A stretch of DNA of 64,000 bases from Terriglobus albidus. GTDB lineage: Bacteria; Acidobacteriota; Terriglobia; Terriglobales; Acidobacteriaceae. The stretch lies in contig NZ_CP042806.1 of the NCBI RefSeq assembly GCF_008000815.1, positions 186,001-250,000 of the forward strand. The letters are read 5' to 3'. Positions 1 to 8,204 of this stretch are shown piece by piece (within the stretch, counting starts at the first letter, position 1; the number at the start of each line of letters is the position of its first letter). Position numbers and translations under genes: made by a program. The notes under the pieces are model-generated. The model did no database searches. It saw only the letters and a program-made list of their open reading frames with translations, and was not told the origin of the DNA.

Positions 1-113
1 GCGTGGCGAGTTGGTGGGTCGTGGTCATCAGAGTAGAGAGATCGGGCCGCTTTTTTTGAGCGATGGAAAAGTGATCTCGCCTCGCTCAGCGGTGCTTTAC
101 GGGAAGAAGATGC

Positions 114-155
114 GGTTCGCGCGAAACGCGAATGCCCATGTCCCGCAGGGGTTAC
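114..155. repeat. REP-like hairpin in the gene-free left edge
   Basis: Bases 1-188 contain no convincing gene. The segment holds a small inverted repeat, TTCGCG (116-121) with CGCGAA (127-132), followed by a run similar to the repeat near 15117-15141 (GTTCGCGCG..GCGAATG.CCC). It looks like one copy of a dispersed short palindromic repeat sitting downstream of the minus-strand hydrolase gene. Confidence 0.4.
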
Positions 156-188
156 CACCCCGGACATGGACATCCGAATTTGTGGCAG

Positions 189-761
189 CTAAGCCAGAGC
201 TTCCAAAATCTGAGCGGTAGTGCGCACGCGCGAAAGCCGCGGGAAGATGAACTGGAAGGCGAAGGCATGCATCTCTGAAGTGAAGGTGCTGCAGGCATCT
301 TCGACGGTGACGAAGTCGAAACCAAGTCCAGTTCCATGTCGCAACGTCGACTCCACGCCCATGTTCGTGGCAATACCGGTCAGGATAACGGTCTCAATCC
401 CACGGGAGCGAAGCTGCTGCTCCAGTTCGGTTTGCGCGAAGGCTCCCCAGCCGTACTTCGTGATCGCCAGATCGCCCGGCTGCATGCCGGCCGAAGGGAC
501 AATCTCCGAGGCCTCCGGCGGCGGTGGCGGAGCGCCGGGCTGGCGCGCCGGCTCATCCGCAACCATCGCCCTGTAGTTGGCAAAATCGACGTGAACGTAC
601 ACCACCGTTCCTCCCTTGGCGCGCAACGCCTCCGCCAGTGCGCGGGAGTTGTCAACCACCTGCGAGGGCGGGTAAGGCTTCGTGGCGCGGCTGACGATGC
701 CGTGCTGCAGGTCAATGATGACTAGGGCTGTCTTCGTGGGCGCCAGAGCAAGGGAGGACAT
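189..761 (-). CDS. YecD-like isochorismatase-family hydrolase
   Basis: 190-residue single-domain protein of the isochorismatase-like hydrolase superfamily, presumably cytoplasmic; substrate unknown. The family Asp lies in VIIDLQ (D17) and the Lys in ITKYGWG (K102). At the third catalytic position the thiol-hydrolase Cys is replaced by Gly (TGIATNMGVEST), as I recall for E. coli YecD, which also has a matching PRLSRVR-type C-terminus. It may therefore act like the non-thiol isochorismatases rather than as an amidase. The start at 761 is chosen because AAGGAG precedes it at good spacing; the open frame continues upstream but through the divergent regulatory region. It is divergent from a TetR gene and is the likely target of that repressor. 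Confidence 0.85.
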   Translation of the reverse strand: MSSLALAPTKTALVIIDLQHGIVSRATKPYPPSQVVDNSRALAEALRAKGGTVVYVHVDFANYRAMVADEPARQPGAPPPPPEASEIVPSAGMQPGDLAITKYGWGAFAQTELEQQLRSRGIETVILTGIATNMGVESTLRHGTGLGFDFVTVEDACSTFTSEMHAFAFQFIFPRLSRVRTTAQILEALA

Positions 762-782
762 GGGCGATAACTCCTTTTTTGT

Positions 783-839
783 AAATTCGAGGGTACCCTC
801 GAATTTCTGTCCGTAGAATATGAGGATGCCCTCGAATTT
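783..839. promoter_or_regulatory. TetR operator: perfect 24-bp palindrome plus second half site
   Basis: Positions 783-806 form a perfect palindrome with arms AAATTCGAGGGT and ACCCTCGAATTT. A second, imperfect site at 823-839 repeats the right arm (CCCTCGAATTT) next to GAGG and overlaps the first codons of the TetR gene. A -10-like TAGAAT lies at 814-819. Dimeric TetR binding here would block both divergent promoters (inference). Confidence 0.8.
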
Positions 840-1440
840 GTCAAAGACGCTGCGAACCGCTCCTGTACAGGAACGTTCCACCAAACGCCTGCAGGCTTTT
901 CTCGACGCCGCGGCGGCGCTCTTCGGCGAGCTCGGATATGAGGGCACAACGATGACCGCTGTCGCCGAACGGAGCGGATCGTCCATCGGTGCGCTCTACA
1001 ACTACTTCCCCGATAAAGTGGCGCTGGCCATGGCCCTGATCACCCAATACGGCGCGGAGATGGAGGCTGACTGGCGATCGCTGATCGACCAGGCTCGTTT
1101 GCTCTCCCCCGAGGAGTTCGCCGATTGGTTCATGGAGCGTATCCGGGCCTTTGCCGAAGATCGTCCCGCGTACCTGAGTCTGGTCGCCGCCCCCGTTAAA
1201 TTTCGCCGGGATCCGAAGGTGCGCCGCTCCCTCCGTCTGGTTGTAGCCGAGGCCTTTCGCGCAAGGAACCCCAACATAGCGGAGGAGCAAGCCATGCTCT
1301 ACGCAAATGTTGTGTTCCAGATGGTGAAGGGTATGACGGCGATGCTGGTAGAGTCTGGTCCGAAGGAAAAACCTGCCATTCTGGCGGAGTTCAAAAAGGT
1401 ACTGACACTGTATCTGGGCAGCATCTTCGATGCCGCGTGA
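820..1440 (+). CDS. TetR/AcrR family transcriptional regulator
   Basis: 206-residue repressor. The N-terminal TetR DNA-binding domain spans about residues 20-70 (helix-turn-helix around MTAVAERSGSSIGALYNYFPDK, shown here only as the landmark GALYNYF), followed by a variable all-helical ligand-binding domain. No Shine-Dalgarno is visible before ATG 820, and the TAGAAT at 814-819 would place the transcript start near the second in-frame ATG at 826, so the mRNA may be leaderless and begin at 826 (204 residues). The gene is divergent from the YecD-like hydrolase, with a palindromic operator between them, so autoregulation plus control of the hydrolase is likely. It lies 38 bp upstream of trehalose synthase and could be co-transcribed with it. 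The ligand is unknown. Confidence 0.88.
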   Translation: MRMPSNLSKTLRTAPVQERSTKRLQAFLDAAAALFGELGYEGTTMTAVAERSGSSIGALYNYFPDKVALAMALITQYGAEMEADWRSLIDQARLLSPEEFADWFMERIRAFAEDRPAYLSLVAAPVKFRRDPKVRRSLRLVVAEAFRARNPNIAEEQAMLYANVVFQMVKGMTAMLVESGPKEKPAILAEFKKVLTLYLGSIFDAA

Positions 1441-1478
1441 CGCCGGAGCGGTAGACCGCATCCAACGGAGTGACCGTC

Positions 1479-3296
1479 ATGAACGAGGCACGACCCCCTG
1501 TGAAGAAGGCCGGCAGCGCAAACGATCCGCTTTGGTACAAAGACGCCATCATCTATGAGTTACACGTCAAGGCGTTCTGTGACTCGAACAACGATGGCAT
1601 CGGTGATTTCCCTGGCCTTGTCTCCAAGCTCGACTACCTGCAGGACCTTGGTATCACCTGCATCTGGCTTTTGCCGTTTTTCCCTTCCCCGCTGCGGGAT
1701 GACGGCTACGATATCGCCGACTACACCGCCGTCCACCCGGCCTACGGCACTCTGGAGGACTTCAAGCTCTTCCTGACGGAAGCCCACCGGCGCGGTATCC
1801 AGGTGCTCATCGAGCTGGTCATCAACCACACCAGCGACGAGCATCCGTGGTTCCAGCGCGCACGCAGGGCTCCGGAGGGTTCCACGGAACGTGACTTCTA
1901 CGTCTGGTCACACACCGACAAGAAGTATCCCGGCGTACCGATCATCTTCAAGGACACGGAGAAGTCGAACTGGACCTGGGACGACGAGGTGGGCATGTTC
2001 TACTGGCACCGCTTCTTCCATCACCAGCCGGACCTCAACTTCGACAATCCGCTCGTCTTCGACGAGGTGGTCAAGGCGATGCGTTTCTGGCTCGATCTCG
2101 GAGTAGACGGCTTCCGTCTGGACGCCATTCCCTACCTCGTCGAACGCGAAGGCACACGTTGCGATGCATTGCCCGAGACCCACGCCATCATCAAGCACAT
2201 CCGGGCGATCATCGATAACGAGTACACCAACCGGTTTCTTCTCGCGGAGGCCAACCAGTGGCCCGACGATGTGCGTCCGTTTTACGGCGATGGCGACGAG
2301 TGCCACATGTGCTTCCACTTTCCCCTGATGCCGCGCATCTATATGGCGCTGCGGCAGGAGGACAGGCTTCCGATCACCGACATCATGACGCGCACGCCTC
2401 CCATTCCTGACAACTGCCAGTGGGCCCTGTTTCTGCGCAATCACGATGAGCTGACGCTGGAGATGGTAACGGACGACGAGCGCGACTACATGTACCTGGC
2501 CTACTCGGCCGACCCGCGCATGCGCATCAATGTGGGTATTCGCCGGCGTCTGGCGCCGCTGGTCGACAACAACCGCCGCCGCATCGAACTGCTGAACTCG
2601 ATCCTGCTTTCGTTTCCCGGAACACCCATCATCTACTACGGCGACGAACTCGGCATGGGCGACAACATCTACCTGGGCGACCGCAATGGTGTGCGCACTC
2701 CGATGCAGTGGTCGGGTGACCGCAATGCCGGCTTTTCCCGCGCCAATCCGGAGAAGCTTTATTCGCCCGTGATCATGGACCCGGTGTGGGGCTACCAGAC
2801 CATCAATGTGGAGGCACAGCAGACGGACACCTCCTCCCTGCTGCACTGGACCCGCAATATGGTGGCGTTACGTAAGCTCTTCCAGGTCTTTGGCCGCGGG
2901 TCGCTCGAGTTCCTTACTCCGGATAACCGCAAGGTGCTGGCCTACATCCGGGAGTATGATGGCGAACGGATAGTATGCGTCGCCAACCTGTCGCGCTTCG
3001 CGCAGCCGGTTTCTCTGGATCTGTCACGCTTTGTGGGCATGATGCCGGTGGAGATGCTGGGCTACGTTCCCTTCCCCCTCATCACGCATGCGCCGTACCC
3101 CCTGACGCTGGCTCCATACAGTTTTTTCTGGCTGGAGCTGCAGCCGGCGCCTCCACAACTGGATAGAGTGACGCAACAACAGCAGCACGAACCGGCCCGC
3201 GATCTGCTGTTGATGACCGAGCCGGTGGGACATCCGGTAGAAGAAGTGCCGGGACCTCCCGAAACAGGTAACGATCCGGGTAGTGTCAGCAACTAA
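1479..3296 (+). CDS. treS: trehalose synthase (maltose glucosylmutase), GH13
   Basis: 605-residue GH13 enzyme that interconverts maltose and trehalose in the cytoplasm. The N-terminal [15 protein letters not shown] and DGIGDFPGL motifs are typical of TreS. Catalytic residues are visible: nucleophile Asp in GFRLDAIP (about 215), acid/base Glu in LLAEANQWP (about 257) and the transition-state Asp in RNHDELT (about 323). No C-terminal maltokinase domain is fused. ATG 1479 is preferred over the in-frame GTG at 1470 because that GTG overlaps the GGAG ribosome site lying 8 nt before 1479. It is followed after 17 bp by a glycosyltransferase-like gene and then a channel-like gene, suggesting a compatible-solute or osmotic-stress unit. 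Confidence 0.95.
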   Translation: MNEARPPVKKAGSANDPLWYKDAIIYELHVKAFCDSNNDGIGDFPGLVSKLDYLQDLGITCIWLLPFFPSPLRDDGYDIADYTAVHPAYGTLEDFKLFLTEAHRRGIQVLIELVINHTSDEHPWFQRARRAPEGSTERDFYVWSHTDKKYPGVPIIFKDTEKSNWTWDDEVGMFYWHRFFHHQPDLNFDNPLVFDEVVKAMRFWLDLGVDGFRLDAIPYLVEREGTRCDALPETHAIIKHIRAIIDNEYTNRFLLAEANQWPDDVRPFYGDGDECHMCFHFPLMPRIYMALRQEDRLPITDIMTRTPPIPDNCQWALFLRNHDELTLEMVTDDERDYMYLAYSADPRMRINVGIRRRLAPLVDNNRRRIELLNSILLSFPGTPIIYYGDELGMGDNIYLGDRNGVRTPMQWSGDRNAGFSRANPEKLYSPVIMDPVWGYQTINVEAQQTDTSSLLHWTRNMVALRKLFQVFGRGSLEFLTPDNRKVLAYIREYDGERIVCVANLSRFAQPVSLDLSRFVGMMPVEMLGYVPFPLITHAPYPLTLAPYSFFWLELQPAPPQLDRVTQQQQHEPARDLLLMTEPVGHPVEEVPGPPETGNDPGSVSN

Positions 3297-3313
3297 ACTT
3301 GCTTGAGAGCACG

Positions 3314-4504
3314 ATGTCTACGACCGCCGCCCCTCAACCTTCGACCAGCGCACCCCAGGCAACCGCGCCTGCACTCCTGCTTGCACTGCCGCCGCTTGAT
3401 GCCGAGCAATTACGTGCCGCCTTCAGTCATCTGCGGCCTGTCCTCGCCGGCCTGCCGGTACTTGTTGCGTATCTCGGGGAAGAGGTACCCGCCGATCTTC
3501 CGTTTTCGGCGGTTGCGGTCACACCTGCTGCGGCGATTCCTTCCGCACGCTGGATTCATACGGCCGCGGAGTATCTCAACGCCTACAAGCTGATGAACGA
3601 GTATCAGGCGCCGCGCTGCCTTATGCTGGGCTCGGAATCGTGGACCCTGGCTCCGCAAAACCTGCGGACCATGGTCACCGCCGTCATGGAGAACGAAACC
3701 GACCTGGTGCTGCCGCGCTACACAACGTCTCCTCACGACGCTCTGGTGAACAACACCATCCTGGCGCCGGTTACGCGGGCACTGTTTTCCATCAAGGTGC
3801 ACACGCCCCAGCCGATCGACCTCGCGTTCTCCATGCGCATGGCAGAACGTCTGGCATCGACCGCGCAGCGATTTACGGCAGCCAATCAGAACGATGCCCT
3901 GCTGTGGCCTGTCGGTGAAGCCGCAACTGCCGGCTTCAATACTCAGGAAGTCGCAATGGACACGCGATCGTTCCCGGTCCCCGAGGTCACTGACCTTACC
4001 CAGTTGCTGACCTTGGTGGCGGGCTCGCTCTTCTCCGACGTGGAAACACGAGCCACCTACTGGCAGCGGGCGCGAACACAGGCAACCGTGGTCGGCAGCG
4101 AGCCTCTGGTCTTCAGTGCAGAGCCACCCAGGCCTGATGTCACCACCATGATTGAGACCTTCCGCATCGGCTACAAGAATCTCTCGGAGATCTGGTCGCT
4201 CGTGCTGCCGCCGAACTCTCTGCTTGGCCTGAAGAAACTCTCGATCCTGGAAGAGCAGAGCTTCTTCATGCCCGATGCGCTCTGGGTGCGTATTGTGTAT
4301 GACTTCCTGTTGGCCTGGAGGCTGCGCACCATCAACCGCGCACACCTGCTGGGCGCTTTGGCGCCGCTGTACCTGGCATGGGTAGCGGGCTACATTCTGG
4401 GCGGACGGAAAGAGGCCCATATCGAAGCATTGGCCGCAGCCTTCGATTCCGATAAGCCCTATCTGGTCTCGCGCTGGCGCTGGCCCGACCGCTTCAACCC
4501 ATAA
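3314..4504 (+). CDS. glycosyltransferase-like protein related to glucosyl/mannosylglycerate synthases
   Basis: 396-residue soluble protein. The central part (DLVLPRYTTSPHDALVNNTI, then LFSIKVHTPQPIDLAFS) resembles the PxYxRHPYDGTLTN and QPIGGDFG regions I recall from GT-A glucosylglycerate and mannosylglycerate synthases, and the C-terminal VRIVYDFLLAWR and PLYLAWVAGYI segments resemble the same group. At the place where those enzymes carry a DxD metal motif this protein reads LMLGSESWT, so it may bind differently or be inactive. An open frame exists from TTG 3299, but ATG 3314 is the more normal start; neither has a strong ribosome site. Placement directly after treS fits a role in compatible-solute synthesis or its control. 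Assignment is by motif memory only. Confidence 0.6.
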   Translation: MSTTAAPQPSTSAPQATAPALLLALPPLDAEQLRAAFSHLRPVLAGLPVLVAYLGEEVPADLPFSAVAVTPAAAIPSARWIHTAAEYLNAYKLMNEYQAPRCLMLGSESWTLAPQNLRTMVTAVMENETDLVLPRYTTSPHDALVNNTILAPVTRALFSIKVHTPQPIDLAFSMRMAERLASTAQRFTAANQNDALLWPVGEAATAGFNTQEVAMDTRSFPVPEVTDLTQLLTLVAGSLFSDVETRATYWQRARTQATVVGSEPLVFSAEPPRPDVTTMIETFRIGYKNLSEIWSLVLPPNSLLGLKKLSILEEQSFFMPDALWVRIVYDFLLAWRLRTINRAHLLGALAPLYLAWVAGYILGGRKEAHIEALAAAFDSDKPYLVSRWRWPDRFNP

Positions 4505-4557
4505 CCAACGTTTTTGCTGAGATATGAGATAAGAGTTACCGAAAGGAGACCAACGCG

Positions 4558-5283
4558 ATGTGGCAACAGATTCAAGAGGCCCTCTCCGGCTCCGCCCACC
4601 GTGTTCTGTCGCGGCTGGCCAGCCTGCTGCCCGGTCTGCTGGCATTGATGCTGGCAATCCTGATCTGCACCCTGATCGGTGCGGCACTGGCATGGGTGGT
4701 GCGCCGCGTCCTCATGGCGATCAAGTTTGACGAACGCATCAGCTCCGGCGCGCCCACCAGCGTCTCGGACTTCGCTCCGCGTCGATCCGCAACCCTGCTG
4801 ATCTCGCGCATCGTGCTGTGGGGATTCGTCGTGCTCGGCTGCATCATCGGTATCTCTACGCTCGATGTCTCGGCCGACTCGAAAGATCAGATGACGACTT
4901 TCTTCCTGCCCTACGTGACCCACTCCGTAGGTGCAATCATCATCTTCCTGATTGGCAACCTCTCCGCACGTTTCCTGGCCCGCACCGTGCTCATTGGCGC
5001 GGTGAATATGCGGCTGCAGTACGCCCGCTTCCTCTCGCTCGGCATCAAGTGGCTGGTGCTGGTGCTCACCGCCGCCATGATCCTGGATCACCTGCAGATC
5101 GGCGGCAACATCATTGAGCTGGCCTTCGGCATTTTGTTCGGCGGCATCGTACTGACGATGGCGCTCGCCATTGGTCTGGGATCGCGCGACATCGTCTCAC
5201 GCTCGCTCGAGAAGAATGCACCGCAGGACCCGTTCATCCCAACGCCGCCGCCACAGGAGCGGCCACAGGTACGGCATTTCTGA
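4558..5283 (+). CDS. MscS-like TM-helix (conserved TM helix) membrane protein
   Basis: 241-residue integral membrane protein with about four to five hydrophobic segments (about residues 20-50, 80-105, 120-140, 160-180, 190-215). The pattern of paired helices ending in GIVLTMALAIGLGSRD resembles the conserved TM-helix repeat of small-conductance mechanosensitive-type channels, without the large cytoplasmic MscS beta and vestibule domains. GAAAGGAG lies just upstream of the ATG at good spacing. The C-terminus is Pro-rich and cytoplasmic-looking. It is third in line behind treS and the glycosyltransferase-like gene (53 bp gap), which supports an osmotic-stress grouping. Gating function is inferred only. 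Confidence 0.65.
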   Translation: MWQQIQEALSGSAHRVLSRLASLLPGLLALMLAILICTLIGAALAWVVRRVLMAIKFDERISSGAPTSVSDFAPRRSATLLISRIVLWGFVVLGCIIGISTLDVSADSKDQMTTFFLPYVTHSVGAIIIFLIGNLSARFLARTVLIGAVNMRLQYARFLSLGIKWLVLVLTAAMILDHLQIGGNIIELAFGILFGGIVLTMALAIGLGSRDIVSRSLEKNAPQDPFIPTPPPQERPQVRHF

Positions 5284-5305
5284 GCACTATTGGTGAGCCA
5301 CAAAC

Positions 5306-5460
5306 CGGGTGCCCCACATACGCGAAGCTTATGTGGGACATTCGCGCTGCGCGCGAACCGCTTTTAGTCTGTTTCTCTAAATAACGAAACCACAAAGGTC
5401 AAACGGATCGAGCTTGCGCTCGATATACCCCACATAAGCTTCGCGTATGTGGGGCACCCG
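5306..5460. repeat. perfect 32-bp inverted repeat around a 91-bp spacer
   Basis: Bases 5306-5337 and 5429-5460 are exact reverse complements (both contain GTGCCCCACATACGCGAAGC or its complement). The spacer holds another small palindrome (TTCGCG..CGCGAA type). The pair sits between the convergent channel-like gene and scpA, so it can act as a transcription barrier, and it belongs to the dispersed GGTGCCCCAC repeat family seen also near 31950, 32918 and 50376. Confidence 0.85.
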
Positions 5461-5480
5461 CTCAATGCATCAACGATGCG

Positions 5481-6425
5481 CTATCGCCAGTCGTCGCGGA
5501 CGGACTGCTGCTCTTCCATCACCTTGTCGAAGTCGTCTGCCTTCTTGATCATGATGTCACCGAAGGCTTCGCCCTGGCGGAGCAGCACAGCCTGCAGACG
5601 CACCAACTCCAGCATGGCGAGGAACATGCAGATGAGCGCGCGCTGTGAGTGGGTATTCAGCAGCAACTTGCGCAGTGAAACCGGACGGTCTTCCATCACC
5701 ATGCGGCGCTTCACATAGTCGATCATCTGCGCCACGGTCACGGACTCCTCGTCCACGTTCAGCACCGGGCGCTTCTTCATGCGGTCCAGGATCTCCTGGA
5801 AGACGCGCACCAGATCGACCGTGTCGGCCGCGATCTCGCGGTCGCCTTCGGTGATCTGCTTGAAGTCACGCAGGCCCGGATTGGTCCAGACAGCCTCTTC
5901 GATCTGCTGTTTCTGCAGCAGCATCTGCGCCGCGGCCTTGAACTTCTCGTGCTCCAGCAGGCGTTCGACCAGCTCGCGCCGCGGATCTTCGGCCTCGCCG
6001 GCGGCGACCTCAGCGGCCTCGCGCGGCAACAGCATCTTGCTCTTGATGTGAATCAGCAGCGAGGCCATGTAGATGAACTCGCCGGCGGCATCCACATCGG
6101 TCTGCTTGATGTGCTCGCAGTAGGCCAGGAACTGCTGGGTGATCTTCGCGATCGGGATGTCGTAGATATCGATGGACTGCTTGCGGATCAGGTCCAGAAG
6201 CAGGTCCAGGGGGCCCTCATAGACCTGTCCGACAAGGATGGAGAACGGTGACTGCGACGCCTCTTCCTTGGCGGGATCAGGGCGCTTGGGATCTACCTTC
6301 GCAGGAGCGGCCGCTGGCTCCGCCACGGTCTGGACTGGCCCCTGATCTGGACCCAGATCAGGGCTCTGACCTGGGGTCTCGGCCGCGGGAGCCTGCGTTG
6401 CCTCGGTGATGGTCTCTTCCGGCAT
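5481..6425 (-). CDS. scpA: segregation and condensation protein A
   Basis: 314-residue kleisin that bridges the SMC dimer with ScpB in chromosome condensation. Residues 1-60 are a low-complexity Glu/Pro/Ala extension; the ScpA domain begins at FSILVGQVYEGPLDLLLDLI and continues through the typical DIPIAKITQQFL and MASLLIHIKSKMLLP blocks. The C-terminal winged-helix end is LVRLQAVLLRQGEAFGDI. No clear ribosome site precedes ATG 6425, so a downstream start is possible but none is obvious. Unusually, scpA is about 5 kb away from scpB, with a helicase, an amidohydrolase, msrA and rluB in between. Confidence 0.93.
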   Translation of the reverse strand: MPEETITEATQAPAAETPGQSPDLGPDQGPVQTVAEPAAAPAKVDPKRPDPAKEEASQSPFSILVGQVYEGPLDLLLDLIRKQSIDIYDIPIAKITQQFLAYCEHIKQTDVDAAGEFIYMASLLIHIKSKMLLPREAAEVAAGEAEDPRRELVERLLEHEKFKAAAQMLLQKQQIEEAVWTNPGLRDFKQITEGDREIAADTVDLVRVFQEILDRMKKRPVLNVDEESVTVAQMIDYVKRRMVMEDRPVSLRKLLLNTHSQRALICMFLAMLELVRLQAVLLRQGEAFGDIMIKKADDFDKVMEEQQSVRDDWR

Positions 6426-6488
6426 TCGTTTTATTTTAGGGCGTTGCCCATGGCGGAAAAAGTGGGGGAAATTTCCCCACTTTTCCGA

Positions 6489-7859
6489 CTAGCGGCGACG
6501 ACGGCCGCCGCCAGAACGGTTACCAGAACGGTTACCCGGACGCTTACGACGGCCGCCACTCCCACCATTCCCGTTCGAGGCAGGTGCTGCGGCGCCATCG
6601 CTCTTCCAGCTCCGGTTCTCCAGGGCCAGCAGAGCGTCGATGTTGCCCAGGTCAAGGTTTCCCAGGTCGACCGGCTTATTGCGCTCTTCCTTTTCGAGAG
6701 CTTTATGATCGGCCTCGATCCACTTGAAGGCAAAGCCCAGCTCCCGTTCCAGTTTTTTGGCCTCTTGACGCTCCTGCGGCATCACGTAGGTGGTCGCGGT
6801 GCCTGTGGCGCCTGCTCGTCCGGTACGGCCGATGCGGTGCACAAAGTCGTCAGACGCGTTGGGCAGATCGTAGTTCACCACGTGCGCAATGTGAGAGATA
6901 TCGATGCCGCGCGCCGCAACATCGGTCGCCACCAGAATGCGGTGATTGCCATCGGAAAAGCTCTTCAGGGCAGCGGTGCGCTGCGACTGCGAGCGGTCGC
7001 CATGAATCACCGTGGCGTCATGTCCCTGCTTCTGCAATTTGCGCGAAATCCGCTCGGCCCCATGCTTAGTGCGCGAGAAGACAAGGAAGCTGCCCTCGTG
7101 CTCGTTTAGCTCCTGGTCCAGCAGCGCCTGCTTCTGGTCCTGCATGACGACGATAGCCCGCAGGGTGACACGGTCGGTGGGCTTGCTGGTGGTGCCGATC
7201 TTGATGCGGACCGGCTGCTTCACATAATCCGCCAGAATGTGCTCAATGTTGGCATCCAGCGTGGCCGAGTAGCACATGGTCTGGCGCTGACGCGGAAGCG
7301 CACCCACAATACGCCGAATCGAGGGCAGGAAGCCCATGTCGAGCATGCGGTCGACCTCATCGAGCACCAGCATCTCAACGTGCTTCAGGCTGACTTCGCC
7401 ACGCTTGAGAAAGTCTTCCAGACGTCCCGGAGTTGCGACCACCAGGCGCGGACCGCGGCGAAGCTGGTCAAGCTGCTGGCCCTCGCTCAGACCACCGACG
7501 ACCAGGACAGAGTCCTTCTTGGCGGCGGGCTCGATCTTCGCGTAGCTGTCGATCACCTGCATGGCCAGCTCGCGTGTAGGCAGAAGAATCAACGCACGTA
7601 CCGGCTTTTTCACGCCGGCCGCAGGCACCTGTGTCTCCATGCGGTGAATCAGCGGAACCAGAAAGCTGAGTGTCTTGCCGGTGCCGGTCGCGGCAGTGGC
7701 CAGCACGTCCTTGCCTTCCAGAGCTGGGGGAATAGCGCCCGCCTGAACGGGCGTGGGAGTAATAAATTTGGCTGCATCCAGGCGCTGCTTCAACTCCGGC
7801 GAGATGGCGAAGTCAGAGAAGTGCACCTTGTGTGTATGTTCCTTGGATTGTGTCGTCAA
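6489..7859 (-). CDS. DEAD-box ATP-dependent RNA helicase (RhlE-like)
   Basis: 456-residue RNA helicase. Visible motifs in order: Q motif FITPTPVQAGAIP, motif I ATGTGKT, Ia PTREL, Ib TPGR, II DEVD (a variant of DEAD), III SAT, V ATDVAARGID and VI HRIGRTGRAG. The C-terminus ends in a basic Arg/Gly/Asn tail (NRSGNRSGGGRRRR) likely to bind RNA. The start is set at TTG 7859, which has AAAGGA 8 nt upstream; the open frame extends to 8015, but the extra 52 residues do not look like helicase sequence. RNA remodelling such as ribosome assembly or mRNA decay is the family role. The DEVD substitution at motif II is a mild oddity. Confidence 0.93.
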   Translation of the reverse strand: MTTQSKEHTHKVHFSDFAISPELKQRLDAAKFITPTPVQAGAIPPALEGKDVLATAATGTGKTLSFLVPLIHRMETQVPAAGVKKPVRALILLPTRELAMQVIDSYAKIEPAAKKDSVLVVGGLSEGQQLDQLRRGPRLVVATPGRLEDFLKRGEVSLKHVEMLVLDEVDRMLDMGFLPSIRRIVGALPRQRQTMCYSATLDANIEHILADYVKQPVRIKIGTTSKPTDRVTLRAIVVMQDQKQALLDQELNEHEGSFLVFSRTKHGAERISRKLQKQGHDATVIHGDRSQSQRTAALKSFSDGNHRILVATDVAARGIDISHIAHVVNYDLPNASDDFVHRIGRTGRAGATGTATTYVMPQERQEAKKLERELGFAFKWIEADHKALEKEERNKPVDLGNLDLGNIDALLALENRSWKSDGAAAPASNGNGGSGGRRKRPGNRSGNRSGGGRRRR

Positions 7860-8204
7860 AAAAGAATGTCCTTTACGGGTATGGTTTCTACAACGCAGCG
7901 GCGGCACCAAAAGGCCAACCGGTAGAGCAGCACTGCGTTTTACGTAAGAAACCCATCGTCCGCGGGACGCGTGCTGTGCAACATGGCGAGGAAAGCGGAT
8001 ATGCCTTCCATCCAAGCCAGAGTAAGAACTGCGCTACAGCTCCGGTTGTGCTGGTCTCTGGCCACGCCACCCTGCGGCGGCGCTCCCCATCCACAACCTC
8101 TACTTCAAGGGTACCATGCGTAGCGCCCTAACAAATTGTGGGCCATTCTGCCTCCCCGAGCATCAGAAGCATTGAATAGAAAAAAGGACATAAGCGAGGT
8201 CCGC
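7860..8204. other. 345-bp divergent intergenic region, nothing recognised
   Basis: This stretch separates the minus-strand helicase and the plus-strand amidohydrolase and must hold both promoters. I see no convincing gene, repeat or RNA motif. Open frames that extend into it from both sides lack protein-like composition. Confidence 0.5.

Noticed and set aside
11-220. 69-codon frame at the window start
   Set aside because: No ribosome site, no recognised motif, overlaps a repeat and the end of the hydrolase gene.
189-761. Catalytically dead hydrolase because the nucleophile Cys is Gly
   Set aside because: YecD-like proteins and true isochorismatases also lack this Cys, so loss of activity cannot be claimed.
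3410-4693. 427-codon minus-strand frame over the glycosyltransferase-like gene
   Set aside because: Composition is Cys/His/Arg-rich shadow; the plus-strand frame has family motifs and an operon position.
5306-5460. CRISPR array
   Set aside because: Repeats here are inverted pairs, not regularly spaced direct repeats; no cas genes in the window.
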